Notes: a model not told the origin generated them from the sequence alone. A DNA stretch of 64,000 nucleotides from RUG14199 sp964629225 (GCA_964629225.1 CAZVQC010000004.1:1-64000); one strand, 5' to 3'; positions 6,339 through 15,715 are shown, counted from the stretch's first letter. Translations and numbers: made by a program.

Positions 6339-9005
6339 TTGGAAGAAAAGCAAAATATTGAATTTGAAAATCAGAATATAATACCCATCAACATGGAAAA
6401 GCAGGTCAGCAGTGCTTTTCTTGCCTACGCCATGTCGGTGCTTACAAGCCGTGCTCTTCCCGATGTAAGAGACGGAATGAAGCCCGGTCAAAGAAGGATA
6501 CTCTATGCCATGTTTGAGGACAATCTGACGAGCAGTAACGCTTTCAGAAAATCTGCCACAACCGTCGGTAACGTGCTCGGTAGATACCATCCTCACGGAG
6601 ATGCCGCAGTCTACGGTACCATGGTAAGAATGGCACAGGACTTTTCTTACCGTTATCCTCTCGTCCAAGGACAGGGTAACTTCGGCTCTGTGGACGGGGA
6701 CGGTGCTGCCGCCTACCGTTATACTGAGGCGAGGATGGCAAAGATTTCAAACGAACTGATGAGAGATATCAGGAAAGACGTAGTCGACATGACGAAAAAC
6801 TTCGACTACACGAGGGATGAGCCCACAGTCCTTCCTTCGAGATTTCCAAATCTTCTCGTCAACGGTGCGGTGGGTATTGCCGTCGGTATGGCAACTAACA
6901 TCCCCACACACAACCTTAACGAGGTAGTGGATGCGGTTTGCTGTTATCTTGACGATCCTAACGTAACGCTTGATGAGATAATGACTCACATAAAGGGTCC
7001 CGACTTTCCTACGGGAGGGATCATCTACGGCAGAAGCGGCATAAGAAGCGCTTATGAGACCGGCAAAGGCAGAGTCATGGTGAGAGCACGTGCGGTAGTT
7101 GAAGAAGATCGTCACCGCATCATAATCACCGAGATACCCTACATGGTCAACAAGGCGATGCTTGTGGCTTCCATGGCCGACCAGGTGAAGGAAAAGAGGA
7201 TAGAGGGAGTTACCGCACTGAGAGACGAGTCCGACAAAAAAGGTATCAGGGTGGTAGTGGAATACAAGAAGGATGCCAACGGACAGGTAATATTGAATCA
7301 GTTTTACAAGTACACGAAGCTCCAAGACACTTTTGCCGTCAATATGATCGCTCTTGTGGGCGGTGAGCCGAAGACTCTCTCTCTTCTTGACATTCTCAAG
7401 AATTACGTGGAATTCCAAGAAGAGGTAATAGAAAGAAGAACAAGATTCGATCTTCGTGAAGCCGAAAAGGAAGAGCACATCTACAACGGCTATCATATCG
7501 CAGTTGACAATATCGATGAAGTCATCCACATTATTAGAAATTCACCCGACGTTTCCGGAGCAAAAGAAAATCTGATAGCGCGTTTCTCTTTTTCAGAGGA
7601 GCAGGCAGATGCCATTGTGAAAATGACCCTCGGAAGACTTTCCGGTATGGAGAGAGAAAAGATAGAAAACAGACTTGCCGAGCTTCGCGAGGCGATCGGA
7701 GAGTACCGTGCTATTCTTGCGGATCGTGGCAGGATAATCTCCATCATCAAAGAAGATCTTTTGGAGATCAAGAAAAAATACGGTGACGAAAGAATGACTG
7801 AGATAATCGATTCTCATGAGGATATTGAGATAGAGGACCTCATAGAACGTCACGAGTGCGTTATCACCATGACTAACGCCGGCTACATCAAGCGTCAGCC
7901 CTCTGCCACCTACAGTGCTCAAAGAAGAGGCGGACGCGGCAGGACCGGAATGAAGGCAAAGGAAGAGGACTTCATCGATAAGGTAATAGTTACCAATTCC
8001 CATTCCGACCTTCTTATGTTCTCAAACCTCGGACGTGTCTACTCCAAGAAAGCCTACCAGATACCCGAGGCGAGTGCAACTGCCAAGGGAACTAACATAG
8101 TGAACCTTCTTGATCTGGCAGAAAACGAAAAGGTCACGGCGGTGATCGAGATACCCGAATTCGTTGACTATGAATACCTTCTCATGGTGACGAGAAACGG
8201 AGTTATCAAAAGGACTCCGCTATCAGATTACAGTTATCAGAGAAAGGGCGGAAAGATCGCTCTTAAACTTGACGATGACGATGAGCTCATCTTCGTTTCA
8301 AGGACTGACGGCAAGTGCGATATCATCATCGCCACAAGAGAAGGCCGTGCCGCAAGATTCTCAGAGGACAAGGTGACTACCGTAGGCAGGACCGCAAGAG
8401 GTGTTCGCGGCATCAAACTGAAGGATGACGATATCGTCGTCGGAGCGGCGCTCATAGTTAACAGTGACGAGTGGCAGGAAAAATACAAACTTATAACGGT
8501 CACGGAAAACGGCTACGGCAAGAGATGTGATGCTTCTCTATTTGATGCGAAGGGAAGAGGTACTCAAGGCGTTATCTGTCACAATCTCAGTGAGAAGACA
8601 GGAAAACTTTGCGGTATCAAGATAACGTCGGTGGAAAAGGATGCCCTTCTTATTACCGACACCGGCATCATGATAAAGACCCCCGTTGAAGGTATTCCTG
8701 TCTACGGAAGGGGTGCCTCCGGAGTTAAGGTCATCAAGCTTGACGAGGGAGCGAAGGTTGTGAACTTTGCTTTCACGGAAAAACTTCCCGACAGAGAAGA
8801 GGATGAAATGCAAGATGCCGAAAACGGTGCAATTGGAGTTTCCGATGCAACCGATACGGAAAATGGAGCTACGGGAAGCGGAGAAAATGAGACCGTGGCT
8901 TTCGGTGACGGTAAGACACCTTACGTTGACACCGGTATCGATACTCTCCTTGACGCTGCAATGAGCGAAAAGGAAGAAAGAGAAAAAGATGAAAGCGAAG
9001 AATGA
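6339..9005 (+). CDS. gyrA: DNA gyrase subunit A
   Basis: GyrA forms the DNA cleavage-religation core of gyrase. The 888-residue product has the N-terminal RALPDVRDGMKP segment, catalytic Tyr128 in AYRYTE, the GyrA box QRRGGRG near 526 in the C-terminal wrapping domain, and an acidic tail of about 65 residues. At the quinolone-contact region it reads HPHGDAAVYGT, so the E. coli Ser83 and Asp87 equivalents are Ala89 and Gly93. A TTG start at 6339 has AAAGGAAG eight bases upstream; the ATG at 6393 has no ribosome site. The 3' end overlaps the next gene by 17 bases. Confidence 0.97.
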   Translation: MEEKQNIEFENQNIIPINMEKQVSSAFLAYAMSVLTSRALPDVRDGMKPGQRRILYAMFEDNLTSSNAFRKSATTVGNVLGRYHPHGDAAVYGTMVRMAQDFSYRYPLVQGQGNFGSVDGDGAAAYRYTEARMAKISNELMRDIRKDVVDMTKNFDYTRDEPTVLPSRFPNLLVNGAVGIAVGMATNIPTHNLNEVVDAVCCYLDDPNVTLDEIMTHIKGPDFPTGGIIYGRSGIRSAYETGKGRVMVRARAVVEEDRHRIIITEIPYMVNKAMLVASMADQVKEKRIEGVTALRDESDKKGIRVVVEYKKDANGQVILNQFYKYTKLQDTFAVNMIALVGGEPKTLSLLDILKNYVEFQEEVIERRTRFDLREAEKEEHIYNGYHIAVDNIDEVIHIIRNSPDVSGAKENLIARFSFSEEQADAIVKMTLGRLSGMEREKIENRLAELREAIGEYRAILADRGRIISIIKEDLLEIKKKYGDERMTEIIDSHEDIEIEDLIERHECVITMTNAGYIKRQPSATYSAQRRGGRGRTGMKAKEEDFIDKVIVTNSHSDLLMFSNLGRVYSKKAYQIPEASATAKGTNIVNLLDLAENEKVTAVIEIPEFVDYEYLLMVTRNGVIKRTPLSDYSYQRKGGKIALKLDDDDELIFVSRTDGKCDIIIATREGRAARFSEDKVTTVGRTARGVRGIKLKDDDIVVGAALIVNSDEWQEKYKLITVTENGYGKRCDASLFDAKGRGTQGVICHNLSEKTGKLCGIKITSVEKDALLITDTGIMIKTPVEGIPVYGRGASGVKVIKLDEGAKVVNFAFTEKLPDREEDEMQDAENGAIGVSDATDTENGATGSGENETVAFGDGKTPYVDTGIDTLLDAAMSEKEEREKDESEE

Positions 9006-9408
9006 GACCTTCTTTAGAAGGGCAGTCGTAGTTGTTTTGACTCTCTATACGGCGGCGGGAACGGCATTTCTCTTCTTGAAAGGAAAAATGCTTCCCGTCC
9101 CATTGGCGGAGCTTCTTTCCATGTTCTACGCCGGAATAAAAGATGAGAGGCTTCTGCTTGCGGTAATATCGGCGGTCGCTATCTTATTCGTGTTCGTTTT
9201 TATCAATTTGTCTGTTTTCGGAAAGCGGAGACTGAAGCTTCCCATGAAGCTTTTGATACTGCTCGTCCTGCTTTTTGATATGACACTTCACATCTGCGTT
9301 TTTCTTGCGACCTTCGGGTTTCATATCAACTATCTCATTCCCGGTGCCCTTGATGCGGTCCTTGCGGTAATGCTGTTTTATAGAAATAAAAAGCGGAGTA
9401 AAAGATGA
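8989..9408 (+). CDS. small integral membrane protein, unknown function
   Basis: The 139-residue product is strongly hydrophobic, with about four membrane segments (around 13-31, 56-76, 83-108 and 113-130) and basic ends rich in Lys/Arg (final residues KKRSKR). I do not recognise a family. It starts inside the last codons of gyrA (17-base overlap) and its stop overlaps the start of the next gene (ATGA), so the three are probably translationally coupled and cotranscribed. The context suggests constitutive expression with gyrase but does not reveal a job. Confidence 0.75.
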   Translation: MKAKNETFFRRAVVVVLTLYTAAGTAFLFLKGKMLPVPLAELLSMFYAGIKDERLLLAVISAVAILFVFVFINLSVFGKRRLKLPMKLLILLVLLFDMTLHICVFLATFGFHINYLIPGALDAVLAVMLFYRNKKRSKR

Positions 9409-10019
9409 AAAAAGTGTTCTCCCTTGCCGTTTTGATGCTTCTTATCCTTCAGTTACTTCCCTCTTGCTGGAATGTGGCGGACGAAGCTGAGGTAAAAGAG
9501 GTGGCAGCGGCTTTGATAGAGTCCAGTTACGAGATCAACGAGATCTATTTCGGTGACGGACTTCCTTACAGAGAAGAAGAAGTGAAGTACGCCGAGGAAC
9601 AGCTCGGTGATGAAAATGACGTTGAAAATGCGGTCTATCTCAATGTGAGTGAGGAATGCGGATTCAAGTCTGTCAGCGAGATCAAGGCGGCAACTTCCGC
9701 AGTCTACTCGAAAACCTACTGTGAGCAGCTTTTTAAGGTGGGTTTTGAAGGACTTCAGGACTCGGAAGGGCAATTATACCGCTACGCAAGATACGTTGAA
9801 AATGAGTACTTTGATCTCACTGTGAGGTACGGTCTTGAAAAAGAGAGCCGCACTAAGGGCAGGACCTATGATCTTGACTCTCTTACGGTGGAGACGGTAG
9901 GCAGGAACTTCGCAATATTAAAAGCCGATTCCTTCATCGGTTCCTCCCCCTCTTCAACTGTCACATTGAAGATAGTAAAAGAGGAAAATGGTTGGAGACT
10001 TGATACTCCCACTTATTGA
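9405..10019 (+). CDS. predicted lipoprotein, unknown function
   Basis: The 204-residue product has a lipoprotein signal peptide: Lys-Lys, a hydrophobic core and the lipobox LPSC with Cys21 as the predicted lipidated residue. The rest is hydrophilic, acidic in its first half, mixed alpha/beta, and resembles small lipoproteins that share a fold with SnoaL/NTF2-like domains, though I cannot confirm that. It overlaps the upstream membrane protein by four bases, making a possible membrane protein/lipoprotein pair at the end of the gyrase operon, directly before a terminator. Confidence 0.75.
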   Translation: MKKVFSLAVLMLLILQLLPSCWNVADEAEVKEVAAALIESSYEINEIYFGDGLPYREEEVKYAEEQLGDENDVENAVYLNVSEECGFKSVSEIKAATSAVYSKTYCEQLFKVGFEGLQDSEGQLYRYARYVENEYFDLTVRYGLEKESRTKGRTYDLDSLTVETVGRNFAILKADSFIGSSPSSTVTLKIVKEENGWRLDTPTY

Positions 10020-10028
10020 TGACAAAAA

Positions 10029-10058
10029 GGGCTCTTCCCAAAGCGGAAGAGCCCTTTT
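10029..10058. terminator. bidirectional intrinsic terminator
   Basis: GGGCTCTTCC (10029-10038) pairs perfectly with GGAAGAGCCC (10045-10054) around a six-base loop, flanked by AAAAA on the left and TTTT on the right. It lies between convergent gene sets and should end both the gyrase operon (+) and the parA-to-LRR operon (-). Confidence 0.9.
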
Positions 10059-10071
10059 AATGTGGTTTTTG

Positions 10072-11424
10072 TTATTGAAGCTCAAAATAGTAATTGTAAT
10101 TTTTTGCAAAGGTGTGAGCGTAGGAGTCCTCGGGACAGACAAGAGTGAAATTTTCTCCCATGTCCGTGAAGGCGTCGCTTCCGATCTTTTCAAGGCTTTT
10201 AGGAAGCCTTGCTTTTGTCATGGAAGAACATCCGATGAATGCCTGCTCTCCTATCTCTTTTACCCCCTCGGGTATTGCCATGTAAGACAGAGACGTGCAT
10301 CCGAGAAATGCCGACTGACCGATTATACTGCAGGAGCTTGGTACTGTTATCTCACTTAAATTCTCGCAGGATGCGAACATATAATTCGGTATTTCGCCGA
10401 GTGACGAGGACAGGGTGACTCTGTTGAGTGCGTGGCAGGATGCGAAAGCATAGGGGCCGATGTAGGTGACGGAGTCCGGAACGGAAACGGATTTGAATGA
10501 CTCACAGCTTGTGAAGCAGTAGCTGTCGATGTTGGTGACATTTTTCGGAATGAAAATGTTCTTAAGTGATTTACAGCAGTAAAACGCTCCGCTTCCGAAG
10601 GACGTGATGGCCGAATTCGAGTCTATCTGCACTTTTTCAAGTGCCGCGCAGTTGGAAAAGATGCCTTGATCCAATGAAACAAGGCTGTCGGGAAGAGATA
10701 TCTCTTTTAAGGCGTCGCACTGAGTGAAGGAGTAGTCTCCGATCTTCGTGATGCCGTTTCCGAGGGTGACCTTCTCAAGGTTTTCACAAAAAGAGAAAGC
10801 ATAGGAGCCCACAGAAACAGTACTGTCGGGAACAGTTATCTCTTTTAGAGAGGCGCAGGTGGAAAAAGCGTGTCCCTCAATGATCTCAACTCCATCGGGT
10901 ATGCTCACATTTTCAAGGGAGTTGCATCTGTAAAAAGCACCTTCCCCGACAGTTTTAAGTGACGGGGGAAGGGTTATCTCACCGAGTGCTTCACAGTCAC
11001 AAAACAACCCCTCCGAGATTCTATCAAGTCCCGACGGAAGCATCACTTTTTCCAGAGCGGAGCAGCCGTTCATAGCGTAGGCGTCGATACGTGTCACGGT
11101 ATCGGGAAAAACGATGGATCTGACTTCGGTATTTCCGTCAAAGCAGTTTTCCCCGATCACGGAGACCGTATGGCCGTCGACGCTGCTTGGAACAGTCACG
11201 TTTTCATCCGTTTTAAGAAGTGAAGTTATCTTCGCAGTGCCGTCCTCATAGACGGAATACTTGAACATTCCGTCGGCACTTTCAAGATCGGTGCTCAAAA
11301 AAATCTCCTCGACTACCTCGGATGAGGTATCGGCAGGATCCTCCGTTACGGTATCGCTCTTGCCGCAAGAAAAAAGAAGGCAGGAAACAGCAAGAAGGAT
11401 GGCTATCATACCTGGTCTTTTCAT
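10072..11424 (-). CDS. BspA-type leucine-rich-repeat lipoprotein
   Basis: The 450-residue product starts with a lipoprotein signal (lipobox FSCG near residue 20), a short acidic linker, then about fourteen 23-residue repeats of the LRR_5/BspA type (pattern L..I.IP..V..I...AF..C..L) and a C-terminal cap ending in an AHTFAKNY-like segment. BspA-type proteins are cell-surface proteins, often linked to adhesion in gut and oral bacteria. The start overlaps the stop of the upstream gene (ATGA) with GGAGG nine bases before it. It is the last gene of the long minus-strand operon. A surface role is well supported; the ligand is unknown. Confidence 0.9.
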   Translation of the reverse strand: MKRPGMIAILLAVSCLLFSCGKSDTVTEDPADTSSEVVEEIFLSTDLESADGMFKYSVYEDGTAKITSLLKTDENVTVPSSVDGHTVSVIGENCFDGNTEVRSIVFPDTVTRIDAYAMNGCSALEKVMLPSGLDRISEGLFCDCEALGEITLPPSLKTVGEGAFYRCNSLENVSIPDGVEIIEGHAFSTCASLKEITVPDSTVSVGSYAFSFCENLEKVTLGNGITKIGDYSFTQCDALKEISLPDSLVSLDQGIFSNCAALEKVQIDSNSAITSFGSGAFYCCKSLKNIFIPKNVTNIDSYCFTSCESFKSVSVPDSVTYIGPYAFASCHALNRVTLSSSLGEIPNYMFASCENLSEITVPSSCSIIGQSAFLGCTSLSYMAIPEGVKEIGEQAFIGCSSMTKARLPKSLEKIGSDAFTDMGENFTLVCPEDSYAHTFAKNYNYYFELQ

Positions 11425-11945
11425 TTGCCACTTCCTCCTTTTTCGGTTTTTTCTTTGATATCCGGAAGCTTGAATGCAGTGAGAAACAGAGAGAGTCCCA
11501 TTGCCGCAATTCCGGTGAAGGTGTTGACGGGAAAATTTGTGTTCTCGGTGAACATGGATAAAAACGACGTTATCATCAGTATTGCCGCTGGGGAGACTGT
11601 GAGAAGAAGTGCCTGTCCCACCTTGTTCTTTTTCAGAAAGAGGCGGACGAGGATACTTATGACAGCCGTCACGGCGGAGATGATAACGGTGAACTCAAGT
11701 ACCGAGTAGAAGTTGTCCTTTACCCAGGAAACGAGCTCATTCGAATAACTGCCGTTTTTGAGACCTTTTGATAACAGTATCTCCGTTATGATCGCAGACG
11801 ATACCGTCATCAAGGCTCCCATTATTCCGAGAACTGCCACTGCGGTCTTAAGGGGCGCTTTTGCTTTTTCGGAAAGATAGCATTCCGAAAGGGAGAGCGC
11901 TGCCGAAAAGACCGCCAGTATGATAGCTGAAATAATGAGAAACAT
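11421..11945 (-). CDS. integral membrane protein, unknown function
   Basis: The 174-residue product has about five hydrophobic segments (around 1-18, 33-57, 78-100, 110-132 and 138-160) and a short charged C-terminal tail. I recognise no family. It starts two bases after the stop of the MORN-repeat gene and overlaps the LRR lipoprotein gene by four bases, so all three are almost certainly translated from one message. It could be a membrane partner of these surface proteins, which is inference from context only. Confidence 0.75.
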   Translation of the reverse strand: MFLIISAIILAVFSAALSLSECYLSEKAKAPLKTAVAVLGIMGALMTVSSAIITEILLSKGLKNGSYSNELVSWVKDNFYSVLEFTVIISAVTAVISILVRLFLKKNKVGQALLLTVSPAAILMITSFLSMFTENTNFPVNTFTGIAAMGLSLFLTAFKLPDIKEKTEKGGSGK

Positions 11946-11946
11946 T

Positions 11947-12864
11947 TTATTCTGCGTCTTCCGCGTCTGCGGAACGAACTATCTTGCCGTTTTCAAAGGT
12001 GCCCTCGTAAGTTCTGCCGGAGGCGTCTGTGAAGGTTCCCTTTCCGTTGGGAAGATCCTCTGCGAACTCGCCGATGTAGATGTTGCCGTTAGCCCATGCG
12101 AAGGTGCCGTATCCGCATTTTTTATCTTCCTTGAATTCTCCGGTGTAACGGTTTCCGTCAGCCCAAGTGCAGGTGCCCTTTCCGTTTCGGAGATCTGCTT
12201 TGAATCCTCCTTCGTAGACGGTGCCGTCACTGTAGTTGAGGATACCCTCGCCCTCTCTCTTATCGTCCACGTAGGAGCCCTCGTAGACTGCGCCGCTGGC
12301 AGAGGTGAACTTTCCCGTGCCGTTTCGTTTTCCGTCCTTGAATTCTCCTTCATAGACAGAGCCGTCAGCGTACCTGTAGGTGCCGTGACCGCTCATTTTG
12401 TCGTTGGAAAAACCGCCTTCGTACACGTCGCCTTTGGCGGTGGTAAGAGTACCGGTGCCGTGTCTGAACATCTCTACAAGGTCTCCGCTGTAGGTGGAGC
12501 CGTCCGAGTACTCGATCTCACCGGTCTCGGAGTTTACCCATGCGGTGTTGCCCGACAGATATCTGAGCCATCCAGCCGTGGGCTTTCCCTCTCTGTCAAC
12601 TTTTCCGATGAACTGCACGGTCTCGCCGTCCGACGTTTTGTAGGAGACGTATCTGAATCCGCAGAAATAGAGGACGAGAAAGGCGATGGCGAAAAATGCA
12701 AGAACACTGGCAATAACGGTGATGATGATGCTCTTTTTGGATGCTATGGGCTTTTCGTCATCGGGCAGAGCGGCGTTTTCCGCCGAGATCTGTTCCTTTT
12801 CGGTGTTGACGGCGGTGGCGGAGCTGTTGGTCTCCGGGGAAGCGCTGTTGTTTTTACTGTTCAT
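11947..12864 (-). CDS. membrane-anchored MORN-repeat protein
   Basis: The 305-residue product has an N-terminal low-complexity region rich in Asn/Ser/Glu, one transmembrane helix (about 48-70, IIITVIASVLAFFAIAFLVL), and then about eight MORN repeats with the core G-x-x-Y-x-G-x-F spaced by 22-24 residues. MORN repeats form elongated beta-meander sheets and often bind lipids or proteins. With a long N-terminal cytoplasmic tail and one helix, the repeats are probably outside the cell, but topology is inferred. The gene lies between two unrecognised membrane-protein genes in the parAB-serS operon. Confidence 0.85.
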   Translation of the reverse strand: MNSKNNSASPETNSSATAVNTEKEQISAENAALPDDEKPIASKKSIIITVIASVLAFFAIAFLVLYFCGFRYVSYKTSDGETVQFIGKVDREGKPTAGWLRYLSGNTAWVNSETGEIEYSDGSTYSGDLVEMFRHGTGTLTTAKGDVYEGGFSNDKMSGHGTYRYADGSVYEGEFKDGKRNGTGKFTSASGAVYEGSYVDDKREGEGILNYSDGTVYEGGFKADLRNGKGTCTWADGNRYTGEFKEDKKCGYGTFAWANGNIYIGEFAEDLPNGKGTFTDASGRTYEGTFENGKIVRSADAEDAE

Positions 12865-12874
12865 GTCGGTTTCC

Positions 12875-13465
12875 TTACTGTAGTTTTGATTTTAAGATGG
12901 ATATCATGTTATCCGTCATGGTGAGTATTTCAGGTATAAGAAGGTAGACGCAGAATGCAAGGGCGGAAAATGCCACGAACCAAAATACGAACCAAAAAGG
13001 GGACGCACCTTTTTTGTCGAATAATACGTCAGCTCGGTATTTCAGTTCTTTCGGAATGTAGTACTTTGCCTTCTTAAGGTCGGTCTTTTTGATCTTCGGT
13101 TCTTTGAAAAATACCTTTCTCAGTATCGCACCGACTTTTCCCGGCTCACCGAATGTGACAGCTTCCTCTTCGTTTGCGATCTTTGCATACTTTGCAAGAG
13201 ATGCATCGTGCTTCATCGAGAAGCGTCTTAGAGGAGTCAGCTTGAATTCGAGATCCCCGACACTCTGTGCGCAGTCGGGAGAGAGCGCTTCTTTTTTAAG
13301 AAGTGCTCTCAAAAAACCGCCTACGTGCAGTTTGCTGTAGTAGGATATCATCATTGCGATGACCACCCCCACATACAGACCGATGACTATCTCTCCGATA
13401 GAGAAAAGAGAAGTGTCAAGCTCGAAATTTTTATAAGACGCGGCAGCAGCCGTGACGTGGATCAT
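12875..13465 (-). CDS. membrane protein with two helices, unknown function
   Basis: The 196-residue product has hydrophobic segments near 25-45 and 160-185, separated by a basic, Lys-rich soluble stretch of about 110 residues. I do not recognise a family. AGGAGAG lies six bases before its ATG. It follows serS by 29 bases and precedes the MORN gene by ten bases. Placement with three other envelope genes suggests a shared envelope function; nothing in the residues suggests an enzyme. Confidence 0.75.
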   Translation of the reverse strand: MIHVTAAAASYKNFELDTSLFSIGEIVIGLYVGVVIAMMISYYSKLHVGGFLRALLKKEALSPDCAQSVGDLEFKLTPLRRFSMKHDASLAKYAKIANEEEAVTFGEPGKVGAILRKVFFKEPKIKKTDLKKAKYYIPKELKYRADVLFDKKGASPFWFVFWFVAFSALAFCVYLLIPEILTMTDNMISILKSKLQ

Positions 13466-13494
13466 GGTATCTCTCCTGCGTATCTTGAGTTATC

Positions 13495-14784
13495 TTATTT
13501 TTCGGGTCTTATAACGTCAACGCCCAGGTATTTGCGGAGCACTTCGGGAACTGTGACGGAGCCGTCCCTGTTCTGATTCTGCTCCACCAGTGCGGGGAGG
13601 ATACGGCTGGTCGCAAGACCGGAGCCGTTGAGGGTGTGGACGAATTCCGGCTTTCCGCCCTCGTTCCTTCTGAAACGGATCATTCCGCGTCTTGCCTGGT
13701 AATCACGGGCGTTGGAAACGGAGGAGACCTCCTTATAGCCGTTCATGGAAGGGATGTTGATCTCGATATCATAGGTCCTTGCCATGGAGGCACTGCAGTC
13801 TGCAGCTGCCAGCTTGACAGTTCTGAAGTGGAAGCCGAGACCCTTCACAAGGGCTTCTGCCTTTCCTACCAGCTCCTCAAATGCTTCGTCCGAGTCTTCG
13901 GGCCTTGTATACTGGACCATTTCAACCTTGTTGAACTGATGTCCTCTTACCATGCCTCTCTCGTCCGCTCTGTATGAGCCGGCTTCACGGCGGAAGCAGG
14001 GAGTGTAGGAGAAATATTTGCGGGGAAGATCGTTTTCGGACAGTATCTCGTCTCTGTGGAGAGATACGAGAGCAGTCTCGGCGGTGGGAAGCATGAATCG
14101 GCGGCGTTCATCCTCTGCTGTGTCGAGCCAGTAGACCTCGTCTTTGAACTTTGGAAACTGACCTGCGGTCTGTCCGCACTCGTAGCCCAGCATATGGGGC
14201 ACGAGAACGAATTCGTAGCCGTCGGCCGTGTGGGTGTCGATAAAATAGTTGAGCAGAGCCCATTCTATCCTTGCGCCAATGCCCTTGTAGAGCCAGAAAC
14301 CGTTGCCGGAGAGCTTCACACCTCTCTCATAGTCGATAAGGCCGAGGGATGTGCAGAGGTCCACGTGATTTTTCGGCTCGAAATCGAACTTATGGGGTTC
14401 TCCGAAATAGCGGATGGGCTCGTTGTTCTCTTTTCCGCCGGGCTTCAAGTCTCTGTCGGGAAGGTTCGGAAGACCCAGCATGAGGGTGTTGTATTCCTCC
14501 TCGATCACCGCAAGTCTTGCCTCTCCCTCTTTGACCGATGCACCGAGGGCTTTCATTTTTGCGAATATCTCGGTGGTGTCAAGACCCTCTTTCTTCATTT
14601 GGGGGACGAGCTTGGTCTGCTTGTTCTGTTCTGCTTTTTTAGCTTCGTTTTCAGCTATGAGAGCACGTCTTTCCTCATCAAGGGCAAGTATCCGCTCGAT
14701 ATCCGCTTTAGCATCTTTTCCTTTTGCGGCAAGGCGGTCGATAACGTCCTTGGGATCTTCTTTTATCAGTTTGATATCTATCAT
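13495..14784 (-). CDS. serS: seryl-tRNA synthetase
   Basis: SerRS charges tRNA-Ser with serine. The 429-residue product has the N-terminal helical arm (about 30-105, rich in Glu/Lys/Ala) that grips the long variable arm of tRNA-Ser, class II motif 2 around FRREAGSYRADERGMVRGHQ and motif 3 near the C-terminus with GSGLATSRILPALVEQNQ. Length and motif order are normal for a bacterial SerRS. It lies downstream of parB on the same strand, a placement seen near the origin in many Clostridia. No T-box leader is visible in the 52-base gap before it. Confidence 0.97.
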   Translation of the reverse strand: MIDIKLIKEDPKDVIDRLAAKGKDAKADIERILALDEERRALIAENEAKKAEQNKQTKLVPQMKKEGLDTTEIFAKMKALGASVKEGEARLAVIEEEYNTLMLGLPNLPDRDLKPGGKENNEPIRYFGEPHKFDFEPKNHVDLCTSLGLIDYERGVKLSGNGFWLYKGIGARIEWALLNYFIDTHTADGYEFVLVPHMLGYECGQTAGQFPKFKDEVYWLDTAEDERRRFMLPTAETALVSLHRDEILSENDLPRKYFSYTPCFRREAGSYRADERGMVRGHQFNKVEMVQYTRPEDSDEAFEELVGKAEALVKGLGFHFRTVKLAAADCSASMARTYDIEINIPSMNGYKEVSSVSNARDYQARRGMIRFRRNEGGKPEFVHTLNGSGLATSRILPALVEQNQNRDGSVTVPEVLRKYLGVDVIRPEK

Positions 14785-14836
14785 TTCTTTTTTCCTTTCG
14801 GGTCTTAATTGATTCTAAAAATGGAATAAACTGGAA

Positions 14837-15715
14837 TTAAATAGTGCCTTCGGTGAGATCTTTTCCGCAGACCTTTTTAAGGATCTCCTCAAGGTCTCTG
14901 TTGTTGGTGTATTCGATCTGAACGACGTGATGATTCTTACCGGTGCTGATGCGAACTCTTCTGCCGGAGACTTCCGTTGCACGGCGCTCAAGATCTTCGT
15001 AATAATTGACGGTAATGGAGTTGTCGGTGAGCATATTTCCGTTGCCGCTGCTGGCGTTCAGCTTTTTAACAGCCGTCTCCACTTCTCTTACGGACAGGTT
15101 TCTCTTTTCGATCCTGATGGCAAGGTGCTTTGCGTGTTCTCTGTTTTTGAGGGCGAGGAGAGCACGGCAGTGACCTGCTGTGAGCACGTTGTCTCTGAGT
15201 TTTTCCACTATCTCTTCGGGAAGCTCAAGAAGTCTTAAGCTGTTGGTGATGGCGGGTCTGCTCTTTCCCACCTTTCTTGAAAGCTCCTCTTGTGAGAGAC
15301 CGTAATCCTCGATGAGAGACTTGAAAGCCTTTGCTTCCTCGTAAGCATTCAAATTCTCCCTTTGGATGTTTTCAATAAGTGCCAGTTGAGCCGCTTCCTT
15401 TTCGGTCGCTTCAATGATGATGCAAGGGATCTCGCTGAGACCTGCCTGTCTTGATGCACGCCATCTGCGCTCACCTGCGATGATCTCGTAGCTTGCCGAA
15501 CCCAGGTCTCTTACGATGATAGGTTGGATAACTCCGCTCTCCGCAATGGAAGATGCCAGATCGGAGAGAGCCTCATCGCTGAATACCTTTCTCGGTTGAT
15601 TCTTTCTCGGAGAGATGGAATCAAGGGAAATATAGACCACGTTATTGGAGCTTTCTATGGTATTATCGTCGAAAATGCTGTCGAGTCCCTTTCCAAGGGA
15701 TTGTTTTCTTGCCAT
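14837..15715 (-). CDS. parB: chromosome partitioning protein ParB
   Basis: ParB is a CTP-dependent clamp that loads at parS, spreads along DNA and works with ParA and SMC in origin segregation. The 292-residue product starts MARKQSLGKGLDSIF, typical of ParB, and has the CTP-binding box GERRWR at 81-86, a helix-turn-helix (about 125-150) and a C-terminal dimerisation domain. The ATG at 15715 is preferred over the TTG at 15739, which overlaps the parA stop, because it gives the usual N-terminus and has AAAGGA upstream. It is cotranscribed with parA. Confidence 0.95.
   Translation of the reverse strand: MARKQSLGKGLDSIFDDNTIESSNNVVYISLDSISPRKNQPRKVFSDEALSDLASSIAESGVIQPIIVRDLGSASYEIIAGERRWRASRQAGLSEIPCIIIEATEKEAAQLALIENIQRENLNAYEEAKAFKSLIEDYGLSQEELSRKVGKSRPAITNSLRLLELPEEIVEKLRDNVLTAGHCRALLALKNREHAKHLAIRIEKRNLSVREVETAVKKLNASSGNGNMLTDNSITVNYYEDLERRATEVSGRRVRISTGKNHHVVQIEYTNNRDLEEILKKVCGKDLTEGTI

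Noticed and set aside
11920..12924. Plus-strand open frame over the MORN-repeat gene
   Set aside because: It is the complement of repeated MORN codons; the MORN reading has clear repeats, a membrane helix and tight operon spacing.
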